Source of the DNA: Anabaena sp. CRKS33
GTDB lineage: Bacteria > Cyanobacteriota > Cyanobacteriia > Cyanobacteriales > Nostocaceae
Length of the DNA stretch: 54,288 nucleotides
Direction of reading: 5' to 3'
NCBI GenBank assembly: GCA_001672075.1
Contig: LJOT01000002.1
Location: 1-54,288 of the forward strand
This document shows positions 9,714 to 19,033 of the stretch, piece after piece (positions within the stretch are counted from its first letter, which is position 1; each line of letters starts with the position of its first letter). Both the position numbers and the translations under genes were made by a program. The notes beneath the pieces were generated by a model. It was not told where the DNA came from, ran no database searches, and was given only the letters and a program-made list of their open reading frames with translations.

Positions 9714-10074
9714 GTTTAGGGTCTGACTTGCAGTGAAGCAGTTAGTCTATACCTATCATGAACAACCCCAAAAAACAGTTATCTTGAGTACCGTCAGGAA
9801 TGAATTGACAATTGACCAGAACCTACACAACCGGATGATTATCATGTCCGGTTGAACACTTATCATATCTGTTGAGGCTGGTAATGGTTAATGGGTAATT
9901 GGTAATTGGGAAAAGGCAATACAATCATCAACTATATCGTCAGTGATTGGGGGGACATGATATCAGAGAACAATTAATATATAATTAATATATAATTAAT
10001 ATATAATTAATATATAATTTCCAGAAGTTTCCCGACACTTCAATCATTATCTTTCAGATGCTAAATGTATAAAT
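9714..10074. other. Gene-free stretch between divergent genes
   Basis: The 361 bases between the Rieske gene and the deacetylase-like gene should carry both promoters. It holds an inverted pair around CCGGATGATTATCATGTCCGG (9832-9852), a short GGTAATT heptamer-like run (9891-9910) and the 11-base tandem array listed separately. No open frame is convincing. Confidence 0.7.
9972..10019. repeat. 11-base AT tandem repeat, four copies
   Basis: The unit AATTAATATAT is repeated four times without a mismatch and followed by AATT. It ends about 55 bases before the start of the deacetylase-like gene, so it overlaps the likely promoter. The 11-base period is close to one helical turn and could give phased, easily melted or bent DNA. 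Confidence 0.95.
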
Positions 10075-10995
10075 ATGTTACAAGTTATTTATTCTGAGGA
10101 GTTTTTAGACCACAAAACTGGCATCTACCACCCAGAAAAACCAGCCCGGTTAACAGCCATAGTTGATGCTTTAAAAACTGCGAGTTTTGCGGAAAAGATT
10201 ACCTGGAAACTACCTACACCAGTTATATCAAAACCCTCTTTAATGTCTTGGATAGAAAGTGTTCATTCCACAACTTATATTAACAAAGTTAAAAATATCG
10301 CCGCTAACGGTGGTGGTTATTTAGACAGAGATACTCCCGTTTCTCCCCGTAGTTATGATGTCGCTTTGTTAGCGGTTAGTGCTTGGTTGGATGCAGTTGA
10401 TACAGTTCTTCATACAGCAGATCCCGCTTTTGTCTTAGCGCGTCCACCTGGACATCATGCAGTCAGTGATACGGGCATGGGTTTTTGTTTATTTTCCAAT
10501 GCTGCGATCGCAGCCTTTTACGCTTTACAACAACCGGGAATTAAGCGCGTTGCTATCCTAGATTGGGACGTACATCACGGTAATGGTACAGAAGCAATAG
10601 TCGAAACTCACCCAGAAATTGCTTATATTTCTCTTCACCAGTATCCAGCCTATCCCGGTACAGGGGATGCTTCTCAACAAGGTTTACACAATAATGTGTT
10701 AAATTTACTTATTTCTCCTGGTAGTGATATTACTGTTTATCAACCTCTATGGGAAAGGAATATCTTACCATTTTTAAACAATTTTTCTCCAGATTTACTG
10801 ATTGTAAGCGCTGGTTATGATGCTAATGCTAATGATCCCTTAGCAAGTGTGAATTTACAACCAGAGGATTTTAGCTTATTTACAGAATACTGTTTGAGTA
10901 TAACCAGAAAAATTATGTTTGGTTTAGAAGGAGGTTATGATTTACCAAGTCTTGCTAAATCAGTAATTGCTACTATTCAAACCTGTATTAGTTAG
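10075..10995 (+). CDS. Histone deacetylase superfamily hydrolase (AcuC/HdaH-like)
   Basis: A 306-residue arginase/deacetylase-fold zinc hydrolase. Active-site features are RPPGHHA (H127, H128), the metal-binding LDWDVHHGNGT (D165, H167), a second metal aspartate in SAGYDANANDPLA, and GLEGGYD near the end. IYHPEKPARL at the N-terminus is typical of bacterial acetylpolyamine/acetoin-utilisation deacetylases. The natural substrate is probably an acetylated small amine or protein lysine and is not decidable here. An 11-base tandem repeat lies just upstream. Confidence 0.88.
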   Translation: MLQVIYSEEFLDHKTGIYHPEKPARLTAIVDALKTASFAEKITWKLPTPVISKPSLMSWIESVHSTTYINKVKNIAANGGGYLDRDTPVSPRSYDVALLAVSAWLDAVDTVLHTADPAFVLARPPGHHAVSDTGMGFCLFSNAAIAAFYALQQPGIKRVAILDWDVHHGNGTEAIVETHPEIAYISLHQYPAYPGTGDASQQGLHNNVLNLLISPGSDITVYQPLWERNILPFLNNFSPDLLIVSAGYDANANDPLASVNLQPEDFSLFTEYCLSITRKIMFGLEGGYDLPSLAKSVIATIQTCIS

Positions 10996-11312
10996 TCTTT
11001 TTTAGTAACTCCATATTCCACTAAATTTAAGACTTCACTAGTTAGATAATAACAATGTGTAAATATATATCTTCTACCATAGAAGTTACATAGTTACTGC
11101 CAAAAAAGAGCGAAATTAGTTGTAATTTTTACTTTAAATATTTTTCTGTATTTTACCTTACTGAATATAGTTAAAATTTATCAAAATTATCAAATCTTTC
11201 GTAATAAAACTTTGTCATCATGTCATGAAAGAGCTAAAGTTTTGTTAAGATACAATCACTGGGAATTTCATAAAAAGTACCAGTAGCTATCTAAAGTTCA
11301 GAAGGTGAACAA
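10996..11312. other. AT-rich gene-free stretch
   Basis: The 317 bases between the deacetylase-like gene and the small membrane protein contain no frame worth calling. The promoter of the small gene is expected here. TTTGTTAAGATACAATCACT (11241-11260) has a plausible -10-like TACAAT at about 11250, but no good -35 stands out. Confidence 0.5.
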
Positions 11313-11450
11313 ATGACCACCTATATGTTTTTTGACCAAGCACTCCAGATGCTGACCACTGCTTTTTTCGCATCAATAATTATACTAATGACATTTTCTA
11401 GTATAGGTTTAGCAGTGATTGAAACAATTGAAAAAACGCGAGACAGCTAA
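11313..11450 (+). CDS. Small single-pass membrane protein, 45 residues
   Basis: An ATG with a good ribosome-binding site (AGAAGGTGAAC, 4 bases before the start) opens a 45-codon frame. The protein has a short polar N-terminus, one hydrophobic helix of about 25 residues (LTTAFFASIIILMTFSSIGLA falls within residues 14-34) and a charged tail ending EKTRDS. A clear intrinsic terminator lies 150 bases downstream on the same strand, which supports a real transcription unit. Size and topology resemble small photosynthetic or NDH-1 subunits, but I do not recognise it as any of them. Confidence 0.65.
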   Translation: MTTYMFFDQALQMLTTAFFASIIILMTFSSIGLAVIETIEKTRDS

Positions 11451-11602
11451 AAATAGGCTTCCAACTAGGGACAGGGTTGAAAAAGTCTGATAGTGTAGCT
11501 GAAATCTCATCTACAACCTGTCACCATAAACATAATCATCTGCGTTTATCTGCGTTTAATTCTGAATTTTTGTACCTCACCAGAAAGTAATTTCATTTTT
11601 GA

Positions 11603-11627
11603 AACCCACCCAGGTGGGTTTTGTCTA
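11603..11627 (+). terminator. Intrinsic terminator after the small membrane-protein gene
   Basis: AACCCACC-CA-GGTGGGTT forms a perfect 8-bp GC-rich stem with a 2-base loop, followed by TTTTG on the + strand. It is well placed to end the transcript of the 45-residue gene and can also act on leftward readthrough. Confidence 0.8.
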
Positions 11628-11699
11628 TTTAGAAGTGGTTCCTAACCGCTAACTGGGCTTCTCACAGACAGATAACGAGAAATTCATAGCACCATAAAA

Positions 11700-12224
11700 C
11701 TAAACAGAAACTAAGCGACGCAAAGACTCAGCCCGACGTTTAGCAACGGCGTTATTAGGTGCTAATTTGAGAGTAGCTTCATACATTTCTAAAGCTTGAG
11801 CATTCAATTTTTTCTTCTCATAAGCGTGTCCGAGATTATTTAGGGCTGATACATAATCTGGATTCAATTTGATAGCTTCTTTATACTGACGAATTGCTAA
11901 ATCATATTGTTCTTGAGCAAAATAAACATATCCCAAGCCGTTGTAAATAGGAGCAATAGATTCTTCTCCCTCTTCTTCGGCTGCTTTTAGAGCTTTTTGA
12001 AATAGAACTATGGCTTGGCTAAATACTTTTTTTTCTGAATAAATACTAGCTAATTCATAATATTCTTGAGCCGTGCCTTTTTCTTTAGTTAATTTGTTTT
12101 TTAACTTGTTCAGGGAGCTTTCAAGTTTCCGAGTTTTGAATACTTGACGAAAAACACTCACACTAGCAAATGCGAGTAAACCAACAAAAGTTGAGAGATA
12201 AATGATGACTAAATTGTTATCCAT
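11700..12224 (-). CDS. TPR-repeat protein with N-terminal membrane anchor
   Basis: A 174-residue protein. A hydrophobic helix at residues 4-24 should anchor it in a membrane, followed by a basic coiled linker and about three to four tetratricopeptide repeats (the clearest is APIYNGLGYVYFAQEQYDLA, followed by ALNNLGHAYEKKKLNAQA). TPR arrays bind proteins, and anchored forms in cyanobacteria often act in photosystem or envelope assembly; nothing here fixes the partner. The neighbouring solute-binding protein is on the same strand but 87 bases away with a palindrome between. Confidence 0.8.
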   Translation of the reverse strand: MDNNLVIIYLSTFVGLLAFASVSVFRQVFKTRKLESSLNKLKNKLTKEKGTAQEYYELASIYSEKKVFSQAIVLFQKALKAAEEEGEESIAPIYNGLGYVYFAQEQYDLAIRQYKEAIKLNPDYVSALNNLGHAYEKKKLNAQALEMYEATLKLAPNNAVAKRRAESLRRLVSV

Positions 12225-12264
12225 TTTCTACAAATACTGATTAAATTAAAATGTGTTAGGTCAT

Positions 12265-12297
12265 AGATATCCGACTTCTTTAAGAAGTTGGGAATCT
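12265..12297. repeat. Degenerate copy of the GACTTCT...AGAAGTC palindrome
   Basis: A 15-base-arm imperfect hairpin with the core CCGACTTCTTTAAGAAGTTGG lies between the TPR gene and the solute-binding-protein gene. It matches the perfect palindrome at 44500-44532 with several changes, so it belongs to one dispersed family. It may serve as a terminator for the gene to its right. Confidence 0.7.
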
Positions 12298-12311
12298 TAA
12301 TTGATTAATTA

Positions 12312-13097
12312 CTACAATCCCCAATATTCTATCCTTTCTTTTAGCCAACCTGTAACTGTATAACGGGCAATGGCTTCATTCACTTTACGTCTTAATTCAT
12401 CATATTGCAATCCTTTGGGCATAACTACAGATAACGGTTCTGCTGATAATTTAGTTGCTAGTATATGATATTGAGGATATGCTTGCACCCAACCACTCAG
12501 AACGCTAAAATCCGCAGCAAAACCATCTACTTGATTATTTGCTATTTTTTCCCACCCTTGTCCGTAGGAATTGACAGCGACTAATTGAGCAGATGGTGTA
12601 AAATATTTTAAGTAGGGAATAGTGCTAGAGTGGTTGATAACTGCTATTTTCCGATTTCCTACATCTTTCAATTCTTGAATGGATGTATTTTTTGTAATTA
12701 TTGCTGCACCATCATCATAGTAGGGAACACTGAAGCTAACAATGCGAGAACGTGATGCTGTTGCTGTCACCCCTGCGATAGCTAAATCAACTTGCTGATT
12801 AAATACTACAGGTAAGCGATCGCTATTAGCTACTGGTTGCAATTTCACAGCGTCGGCTTTCCCTAATAAATCACTGGCTAACTGTTTAGCTAAATCAATT
12901 TCTAACCCTTGTAAATTGCCTTGATCATCCCTAAAACCTAGAGGACGGAGATTATCCTTAACTGCTAGATTTAGATAGCCTCGCTGCTGAATTTCCGCCA
13001 TTGTCGCCGCAGATACAGTCAAGTTGCCACCTAAAAAAAATAGGCAAACAATCAATGACAAGGTAGCGGATAATACCAGATGTAACTTCTTCATCAT
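12312..13097 (-). CDS. Periplasmic solute-binding protein (amino-acid type, SBP_bac_3)
   Basis: A 261-residue secreted protein of the family-3 solute-binding class. The start is placed at the ATG giving MMKKLHLVL, because a signal peptide (basic start, hydrophobic core LSATLSLIVCLFFLGG, likely cleavage after VSA) begins there; an upstream ATG would add 11 residues ahead of it. LRPLGFRDDQGNLQGLEIDLAKQLA is the family's ligand-domain signature and GVTATASRSRIVSFSVPYY the second. No permease or ATPase gene is adjacent, so it may serve an unlinked ABC transporter. Confidence 0.85.
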   Translation of the reverse strand: MMKKLHLVLSATLSLIVCLFFLGGNLTVSAATMAEIQQRGYLNLAVKDNLRPLGFRDDQGNLQGLEIDLAKQLASDLLGKADAVKLQPVANSDRLPVVFNQQVDLAIAGVTATASRSRIVSFSVPYYDDGAAIITKNTSIQELKDVGNRKIAVINHSSTIPYLKYFTPSAQLVAVNSYGQGWEKIANNQVDGFAADFSVLSGWVQAYPQYHILATKLSAEPLSVVMPKGLQYDELRRKVNEAIARYTVTGWLKERIEYWGL

Positions 13098-13205
13098 TGC
13101 CCAGGGTTTTACTCCAATTAAAAACTGCAAAAAACTTCTTAATTTTTAATTTTCAATTCTCCGAGGTGGCCATTTGTTACATCCGTTATTCATCCGTTGC
13201 CACCT

Positions 13206-13562
13206 TTATCCGTTAACCGATTGTGCCAATTCTGCGATTTTAGCAAAACTTGCTGGATCAAGAATTGCCAATTGTGCCAACATTTTGCGATTTAGTTCCA
13301 CATTGGCCTTTTTCAAATTGCCAATTAAACGGCTGTAGCTTAAACCGTGTTGTCTGGAAGCCGCATTAATACGTGCTATCCACAGACGACGAAAATCACG
13401 CTTTTTCTTTTTGCGATCGCGGTAAGCACTTCTTAGTGCCTTCATTACCTGTTGATTAGCGGTTCTAAACAAAGTGGAATGAGAACCACGAAAGCCTTTA
13501 GCTAATTTGAGAATTTTATTGCGGCGTTTACGAGCTACATTACCGCGTTTTACCCGAGTCAT
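13206..13562 (-). CDS. rplT: 50S ribosomal protein L20
   Basis: A 118-residue, very basic protein with the L20 signatures [20 protein letters not shown] and [18 protein letters not shown] at the N-terminus and a globular C-terminal part ending [14 protein letters not shown]. It binds 23S rRNA early in 50S assembly. It follows rpmI by 20 bases on the same strand, the usual pair; infC is not adjacent. Confidence 0.97.
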   Translation of the reverse strand: MTRVKRGNVARKRRNKILKLAKGFRGSHSTLFRTANQQVMKALRSAYRDRKKKKRDFRRLWIARINAASRQHGLSYSRLIGNLKKANVELNRKMLAQLAILDPASFAKIAELAQSVNG

Positions 13563-13582
13563 ATCTTATTACCTGTGATCTT

Positions 13583-13780
13583 TTACAAATATGGAAGCAT
13601 TAAGCGCACATTTTCTTCGTCCCGTTCATGAACAACGGCCATTTTTGACATATTGTTCTTCTTGCTAGAGGATTTATGTTCTAATAAGTGGTTTTTGAAA
13701 GGTTTACGGCGGACAATTTTACCGCTACCAGTGGCGCGGAATCTCTTGGCCGCAGCCTTGCGAGTCTTTAGTTTAGGCAT
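13583..13780 (-). CDS. rpmI: 50S ribosomal protein L35
   Basis: A 65-residue basic protein, [21 protein letters not shown] with [12 protein letters not shown], the L35 signature. It is the first gene of the rpmI-rplT operon. The 5' region upstream (13781-13900) should carry the promoter and any autogenous control site, but no such structure is obvious by eye. Confidence 0.97.
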   Translation of the reverse strand: MPKLKTRKAAAKRFRATGSGKIVRRKPFKNHLLEHKSSSKKNNMSKMAVVHERDEENVRLMLPYL

Positions 13781-14149
13781 GGGATGGCTTTAATTCAACA
13801 CAATCTACTATTATATACGAGAAAAGGTAAATTGTATGCCCCATTGGCAATATCGGCAAGGATTCCCAAAATATTTTACTTCAGCACTTGACAAGGCAAA
13901 AATTTTAGTGTAAGTAGGGTTCTTAATGGACATTATGTAATTCGCACAATATCACGATTTGATGGTCAAGAAATAAGACAGAAAAATTATCCTCATATCC
14001 AGTATGAACACGCTATTATAATTTATAATTAAATGAAATTCAAACAAAGATCATAAAATAAAATATTTAGTAAAGATAAGGTGCGTTACGCTGTCGCTAA
14101 CACACCCTACACAAGAGGCATAAAGGACACAAAGGTAAGAGGTTCAACT
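13781..14149. other. Gene-free stretch upstream of rpmI
   Basis: The 369 bases include the rpmI promoter region. A frame from 13892 to the stop at 14030-14032 on the + strand has no start codon and reads like a decayed gene end (GHYVIRTISRFDGQEI...); its family is not recognised. A hairpin with arms GGTGCGTTA and TAACACACC lies at 14081-14107, beside the priA 3' end. Confidence 0.45.
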
Positions 14150-16618
14150 TTACATTATATTAATCGGATCTACGTCAATTGTTAGACTAACCGAATTTGG
14201 ACAAAGCGATCGCACTTCTATCCAGTCTGGTATGTTTGGTAATGAGTCAGCAGCAAATTTAAGTAATATCTGCCAACGATAACGGTTAGCTACTCGTAAT
14301 ATATTAGCTGGTGCAGGTCCTAATATCTCAAATTCTGCTTTGTCTTGCAAAAATGTGGCGATAATTTGCGCTGTGTTTTGCACTTGAATGGGATCTAAAC
14401 TGCTTAACCGCAATAAAATTAATCTCCCATAAGGAGGATAATTAAGGGTTTGTCTTTGTTTTAATTCTTCTTCGGCAAAAGATTGATAATCATGTTTTTG
14501 CACTGCTTCAATGATAGGATGTTCTGGGGTGTAGGTTTGGATAATGACTCTACCTGGATCTTCTCCTCTTCCCGCTCTCCCCGCAACTTGGGTGAGGGTT
14601 TGAAATGTGCGCTCATTGGCGCGATAATCTGATAAATGCAATAGTCCGTCCGCAGCAACCACACCCACCAAGGTAACTTGGGGTAGATCTAAGCCTTTAG
14701 TGAGCATTTGCGTTCCTACTAACAAATGGGCTTCACCATTAGCAAATTTAGTCAGGAGGTGACGGTGTGAACCTTTGGTACTAGTAGTATCACTGTCAAA
14801 ACGAATTATTTTCAACTGCGGAAATTGTTTGGTTAATTCCTGCGCTACCTTTTGCGTACCACTTCCGAAAAATTTTAAATAAGGAGAACCACATTCGGGA
14901 CAATGGGGAGGATGTAAACGCCCATAATTACAATAATGACAACGTAATAATTCTGGTGCTGCCTCTTCTACATGATGATAGGCCAAGGATACATCACAGT
15001 GGGGACATTCTAACACATATCCACAACTACGACAAGATACAAATGTACTATGTCCCCGCCGATGAATAAATAATATTCCCTGTTGTTGCTTTGCTTCTAA
15101 TTGTTGTAAAGCATTTTGCAGCTTTCTACTAAAAATAGACCGGTTTCCCTCTTTCAATTCTTGACGCATATCTACGATTTCCACGGGAGGTAACGGCCGG
15201 GAGTGAATGCGTTCTGGTAATGATAGATATTGTTGATTTCTGCTCACCCAACTTTCTAAAGAGGGAGTTGCTGAACCTAAAATGAGTGTACAATGTTCTA
15301 ATTCGGCTCGCCATTGGGCGACGGTGCGAGCGTGATAGGTGGGAATGGGAGCATCTTGTTTAAAGCTGCTGTCGTGTTCTTCGTCTAGGATAATTAAGCC
15401 TAAGTTGGGTAAAGGTGCGAAAATGGCGCTGCGAGTCCCAATGATGATTTGTGGTTCTCCTGTGAGCATTTGTCGCCAGGTGTCGTAACGTTCACCGTCG
15501 GAAAGGGCGCTATGATAAACGTGGACTTTGTTCCCAAATCTAGCACGGAATCTGTCTGTGAGTTGGGGGGTAAGTCCGATTTCAGGAACTAAGACGAGGG
15601 CAGATTTTCCTTGTTCAAGTAGGGGTGATATGGCTTGTAAGTATACTTCTGTTTTGCCTGAACCTGTGATCCCGTGTAACAATACTTTACTAAATCCAGT
15701 TAGAGACTTAATAGTTTCTAAGGCGTGATTTTGCGCTGGTGTTAAGGATTTCGCCCCATCTCCGGCTATTGCGGGTCCTGGTTCTCTACGTAATATTTCT
15801 TTTTCTTCAATTATTATATAACCTTTATCTACTAAGGCTTTGATTGTGGAAGTGCTGGTACTACAAACTTGTAATAGCTCATTTTGCCACATTTCCCCAC
15901 CCTGTCGTCGTAAAACTTCGACAATTTCTTTTTGACGGGGTGTTAAATCGTTATCATTATTACTTAATAGGGTGACAGCTTTTTTTAATTTAGGTTGGGT
16001 AAGTCGTGGCGGTTCTAAATAGTTTTCTGCTAAACCTAAACGGATTAACTCCCTAATTCCCCGATATGCAGCTTTAATTTTTTGTTGAATGTAGTGATAG
16101 CTATAGTCTGCTGTCGGGGTTTTCTCTAGGAGAGTGATTATTTGCTGGGCTGTAGGACTTATGTAAACAGGAATATTTTCTTTACCCAAGGGAGTTAAGC
16201 GCAGACGACGTTGTGATTTTCCTAACAAGCCTGGTGGTAAAGCGACGCGAATGACTTGAATTAAGGGTGTGTAGTAATAAGATGCAACACGATTGAGTAG
16301 TGTCCAATAACCGCTAGGAAAAAAACCTTCACTAACGACATCTTCTACTTCACGAATTTTCTCTGGTGGTAAGTCTGCGGGTATTTGAGTTAATAAGCGA
16401 ATAGCGACACCACCTACCTGTGTGCCACCAAAGGGAACACTTAAAATATCCCCTGGTTTGATTTGTAAATGTTCTGGGATTTTATAGGTAAATAAATCGG
16501 AACATCCTGGACAGTCTACAAGGACTTCAACCCATTGAGATAATTTTGTTTGAGATTGATATAGTCCTCCAGGTTCAGCTACGACGATAACAGATGAATT
16601 TGCATTAACAGTATACAT
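14150..16618 (-). CDS. priA: Primosomal helicase PriA (replication restart)
   Basis: An 822-residue 3'-5' helicase that reloads the replisome at stalled forks. An N-terminal DNA-binding domain leads to the helicase core with Walker A LLHGITGSGKTEVY and the DEAH-type box LIILDEEH. The zinc-binding cysteine cluster (CRSCGYVLECPHC, then CHYCNY and CPECGS) is inserted in the second helicase lobe. QVAGRAGRG marks motif VI. The ATG giving MYTVNANSS is preferred; one seven codons upstream (16639) is also possible. It is monocistronic. Confidence 0.93.
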   Translation of the reverse strand: MYTVNANSSVIVVAEPGGLYQSQTKLSQWVEVLVDCPGCSDLFTYKIPEHLQIKPGDILSVPFGGTQVGGVAIRLLTQIPADLPPEKIREVEDVVSEGFFPSGYWTLLNRVASYYYTPLIQVIRVALPPGLLGKSQRRLRLTPLGKENIPVYISPTAQQIITLLEKTPTADYSYHYIQQKIKAAYRGIRELIRLGLAENYLEPPRLTQPKLKKAVTLLSNNDNDLTPRQKEIVEVLRRQGGEMWQNELLQVCSTSTSTIKALVDKGYIIIEEKEILRREPGPAIAGDGAKSLTPAQNHALETIKSLTGFSKVLLHGITGSGKTEVYLQAISPLLEQGKSALVLVPEIGLTPQLTDRFRARFGNKVHVYHSALSDGERYDTWRQMLTGEPQIIIGTRSAIFAPLPNLGLIILDEEHDSSFKQDAPIPTYHARTVAQWRAELEHCTLILGSATPSLESWVSRNQQYLSLPERIHSRPLPPVEIVDMRQELKEGNRSIFSRKLQNALQQLEAKQQQGILFIHRRGHSTFVSCRSCGYVLECPHCDVSLAYHHVEEAAPELLRCHYCNYGRLHPPHCPECGSPYLKFFGSGTQKVAQELTKQFPQLKIIRFDSDTTSTKGSHRHLLTKFANGEAHLLVGTQMLTKGLDLPQVTLVGVVAADGLLHLSDYRANERTFQTLTQVAGRAGRGEDPGRVIIQTYTPEHPIIEAVQKHDYQSFAEEELKQRQTLNYPPYGRLILLRLSSLDPIQVQNTAQIIATFLQDKAEFEILGPAPANILRVANRYRWQILLKFAADSLPNIPDWIEVRSLCPNSVSLTIDVDPINIM

Positions 16619-16639
16619 AATTTCTGAATTTATAAACAA

Positions 16640-17671
16640 ATATTTTGTTGATGGACTTAGCTTTGTTCTGACCTGATTGATTATATCCCTTGGTTTTACT
16701 ACAAGTAAATAGTATTTTACAATACTTAAATTATTGATAATACTTGATAATCTCTAACTTATGTAATTTACCAGACCAATTATTTGGTAGCATACCTGCA
16801 ACAGGTATTTAATGTCAAGTATGCAAATAAAGTTATCTGCATTAGGTCAGTAAGAGTTAGGTGTAAGCTGATGATTGTTTTTAAAACCTATCGCTAGATA
16901 TAGGCTTAGATGATAATAAATAGGTAATAGATAAGAGGTATTAGCTGATTAAACAGTTTAATTTCTCCATATTCTAGAAAATAGTTAGTAACTAATAAAT
17001 TCTGTTATTAATTAACCTAAGATAAAATTACCAAATCTGGTAGAGGGTTTTTCCCTCTGTTGATAGATATTAAATGGTTTGTCAATATCAGATGTTTTTA
17101 AACATTAAATATTGTCCGGATTTTAAGTTAACATTTTTGTAATTTGGATTATTTAGTAAATATTCGTAGAGAGAAATAACTCTAGTACCAAAATGGCGAT
17201 TTATTCAATAAACCTCTTCACTAAAACCGGAAAAAAATCTAAACTTTGCCAAAAATCAACGAAAATTTAATATATATGATTTCTTCTTGATTTATGAACT
17301 TTACGCAGAGAATATTTACAGGCAACAACCAACAAACTTTTTCACAAATCATTTAGGATGGGTATAGGATCTGATTAATTTACATCTTCGATATTTGTTA
17401 AAGTTATAATTAAGGGGGGCTAACATATTTAATAATTGAGACAAGAAAGGAGTATATGTCTATTGGTATTCACAAAATAGATATTTCTTATGAATGCTAA
17501 AGCCATTAATGATTATAGGTTGTATCGAGCCACAGATAAAAATCATGGACAAATACTGATTTGCATTCTTGATCTGGAATGATCAAAAAGAGAGCATTTT
17601 GCTAGTGATAAGGTGTATTTTGTCCTGGGGGGAAAACTATCAAGCCTGAAAGAGGTCATTGTCATAAAATT
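16640..17671. other. Kilobase AT-rich gene-free region upstream of the sigma factor
   Basis: No coding frame or RNA gene is apparent in these 1032 bases. The region separates the divergent priA and sigma-factor genes and must contain both promoters. GGAGTATATG at 17450-17459 resembles a ribosome-binding site plus start, but the frame closes quickly. The length suggests a long 5' leader or a multi-promoter control region for the sigma-factor gene. Confidence 0.6.
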
Positions 17672-18841
17672 ATGTACCAAACTAAGCAACAATCCCTAAA
17701 GGAAACTATGAATCTTGCTGAATTGGGAACAATGGAAATATTGGAGAATATTACTGATCATGAAGAACCATCACTGGAAAGTTTAGAGCAAGTGGTATAT
17801 GAAGATACCTCACTTGTCGAAAACTTGGAATTAGAAGAACGCAATGGCGATGACATGGCCGCAGCCCGTCCTTCGGGATATAATAAAACCGAAAATGATG
17901 ATGCTGTGGGCGCGTTTTTTAAGGAAATGGCCCGTTATCCACTACTTAAACCTGATGAGGAAGTGGAATTGGCGCGACGGGTAAGATTTTTAGAAGAAAT
18001 TAAAGAATTACAAGCCGCTTTAGAATTAGAATCAGGAGCGCAACCCAGTAAAAGTGAATTAGCTTCCCAGCTAGAAATGACGGAAAAACAACTGGAAAGC
18101 CGCTTGTATCAGGGGAGAGTGGCCAAGCGGAAAATGATTCGTTCTAATCTGAGGTTAGTAGTATCTATTGCGAAACGATATCTAAATCGTGGTGTCCCTT
18201 TTCTGGATTTAATTCAGGAAGGAGCAATGGGTTTAAACCGCGCTGCAGAAAAATTTGACCCGGATAAAGGATATAAGTTTTCTACCTATGCTTATTGGTG
18301 GATTAGACAAGCGATTACAAGGGCGATCGCTAATGATGCCAGAACTATTCGCTTACCAATCCATATTGTTGAAAAACTTAATAAACTTAAAAAAGCACAA
18401 CGGGAACTCAAACAAAAGCTCTCTCGTAACCCAACGGAGTCGGAAATGGCCGAAGCGTTGGAAATTACGGTTCACCAATTGCGTCAACTTCAGCAACTAC
18501 GACGACAGGCTCTTTCCCTTAACCACCGTGTTGGTAAAGAAGAAGACACTGAGTTAATGGATTTGTTAGAAGATGAAGATAACCAGTCTCCCGAAGCAAA
18601 AATGAACGAAAACATGATGCGTCAAGAGATTTGGGAAGTTTTAGGGGACGTACTCACCCCCAGAGAAAAAGATGTCATTTCCCTGCGCTATGGACTCACC
18701 AGCAGCGAACCCTGTACCTTGGAAGAGGTGGGTAATATGTTTAATCTTTCTCGTGAACGAGTCCGTCAAATCCAAAGTAAAGCCATGCGAAAGTTGCGCC
18801 GTCCCCACATAGCCAAGCGTTTAAAAGGATGGTTGGTATAA
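17672..18841 (+). CDS. sigC: Group 2 RNA polymerase sigma factor, probably SigC
   Basis: A 389-residue sigma-70-family protein. An acidic, variable N-terminus (1-75) precedes region 1.2 (AVGAFFKEMARYPLLKPDEE), region 2 with YKFSTYAYWWIRQAITRAI, region 3 (HIVEKLNKLKKAQREL) and region 4.2 (TLEEVGNMFNLSRERVRQIQ). The principal SigA has a different RLYLQEIGRIRLL region 1.2; the MARYPLLKPDEEVELA form is the one I associate with cyanobacterial SigC, a non-essential factor tied to nitrogen and stationary responses. The group 2 call is firm and the SigC name less so. The long upstream region suggests complex regulation. Confidence 0.88.
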   Translation: MYQTKQQSLKETMNLAELGTMEILENITDHEEPSLESLEQVVYEDTSLVENLELEERNGDDMAAARPSGYNKTENDDAVGAFFKEMARYPLLKPDEEVELARRVRFLEEIKELQAALELESGAQPSKSELASQLEMTEKQLESRLYQGRVAKRKMIRSNLRLVVSIAKRYLNRGVPFLDLIQEGAMGLNRAAEKFDPDKGYKFSTYAYWWIRQAITRAIANDARTIRLPIHIVEKLNKLKKAQRELKQKLSRNPTESEMAEALEITVHQLRQLQQLRRQALSLNHRVGKEEDTELMDLLEDEDNQSPEAKMNENMMRQEIWEVLGDVLTPREKDVISLRYGLTSSEPCTLEEVGNMFNLSRERVRQIQSKAMRKLRRPHIAKRLKGWLV

Positions 18842-18857
18842 GTTATTAGTAATTAGT

Positions 18858-18964
18858 CAGTGGTCTGTTGTCCGTTGTCCGTTGTCCGTTGCAAAATAAT
18901 ATTTCTCTACCCTGTTCCCTGTTCCCTGTGGTCAGTAGTCAGTAGTCAGTAGTCAGTAGTCAGT
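18858..18964. repeat. Two STRR heptamer arrays (CCGTTGT and CAGTAGT)
   Basis: GTCTGTTGTCCGTTGTCCGTTG is a 7-base array, followed after about 40 bases by five copies of the CAGTAGT type. Between them CCCTGTTCCCTGTTCCCTG repeats on the same 7-base period. Three different heptamer families thus sit in one 107-base gap. Confidence 0.85.
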
Positions 18965-19033
18965 GGTTAAAAAAATTTGTCCATTTGGATATAAACTACA
19001 AAATATGGACTAGAGACTATAAACTACAGACTA

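Noticed and set aside
9960-10020. Short array as CRISPR-like repeat
   Set aside because: Units are 11 bases, directly adjacent and without spacers; no cas genes are in the window.
13892-14032. Frame reading GHYVIRTISRFDGQEI... between rpmI and priA
   Set aside because: It looks protein-like but has no start codon and I cannot name a family; kept only as a possible remnant in the gap description.
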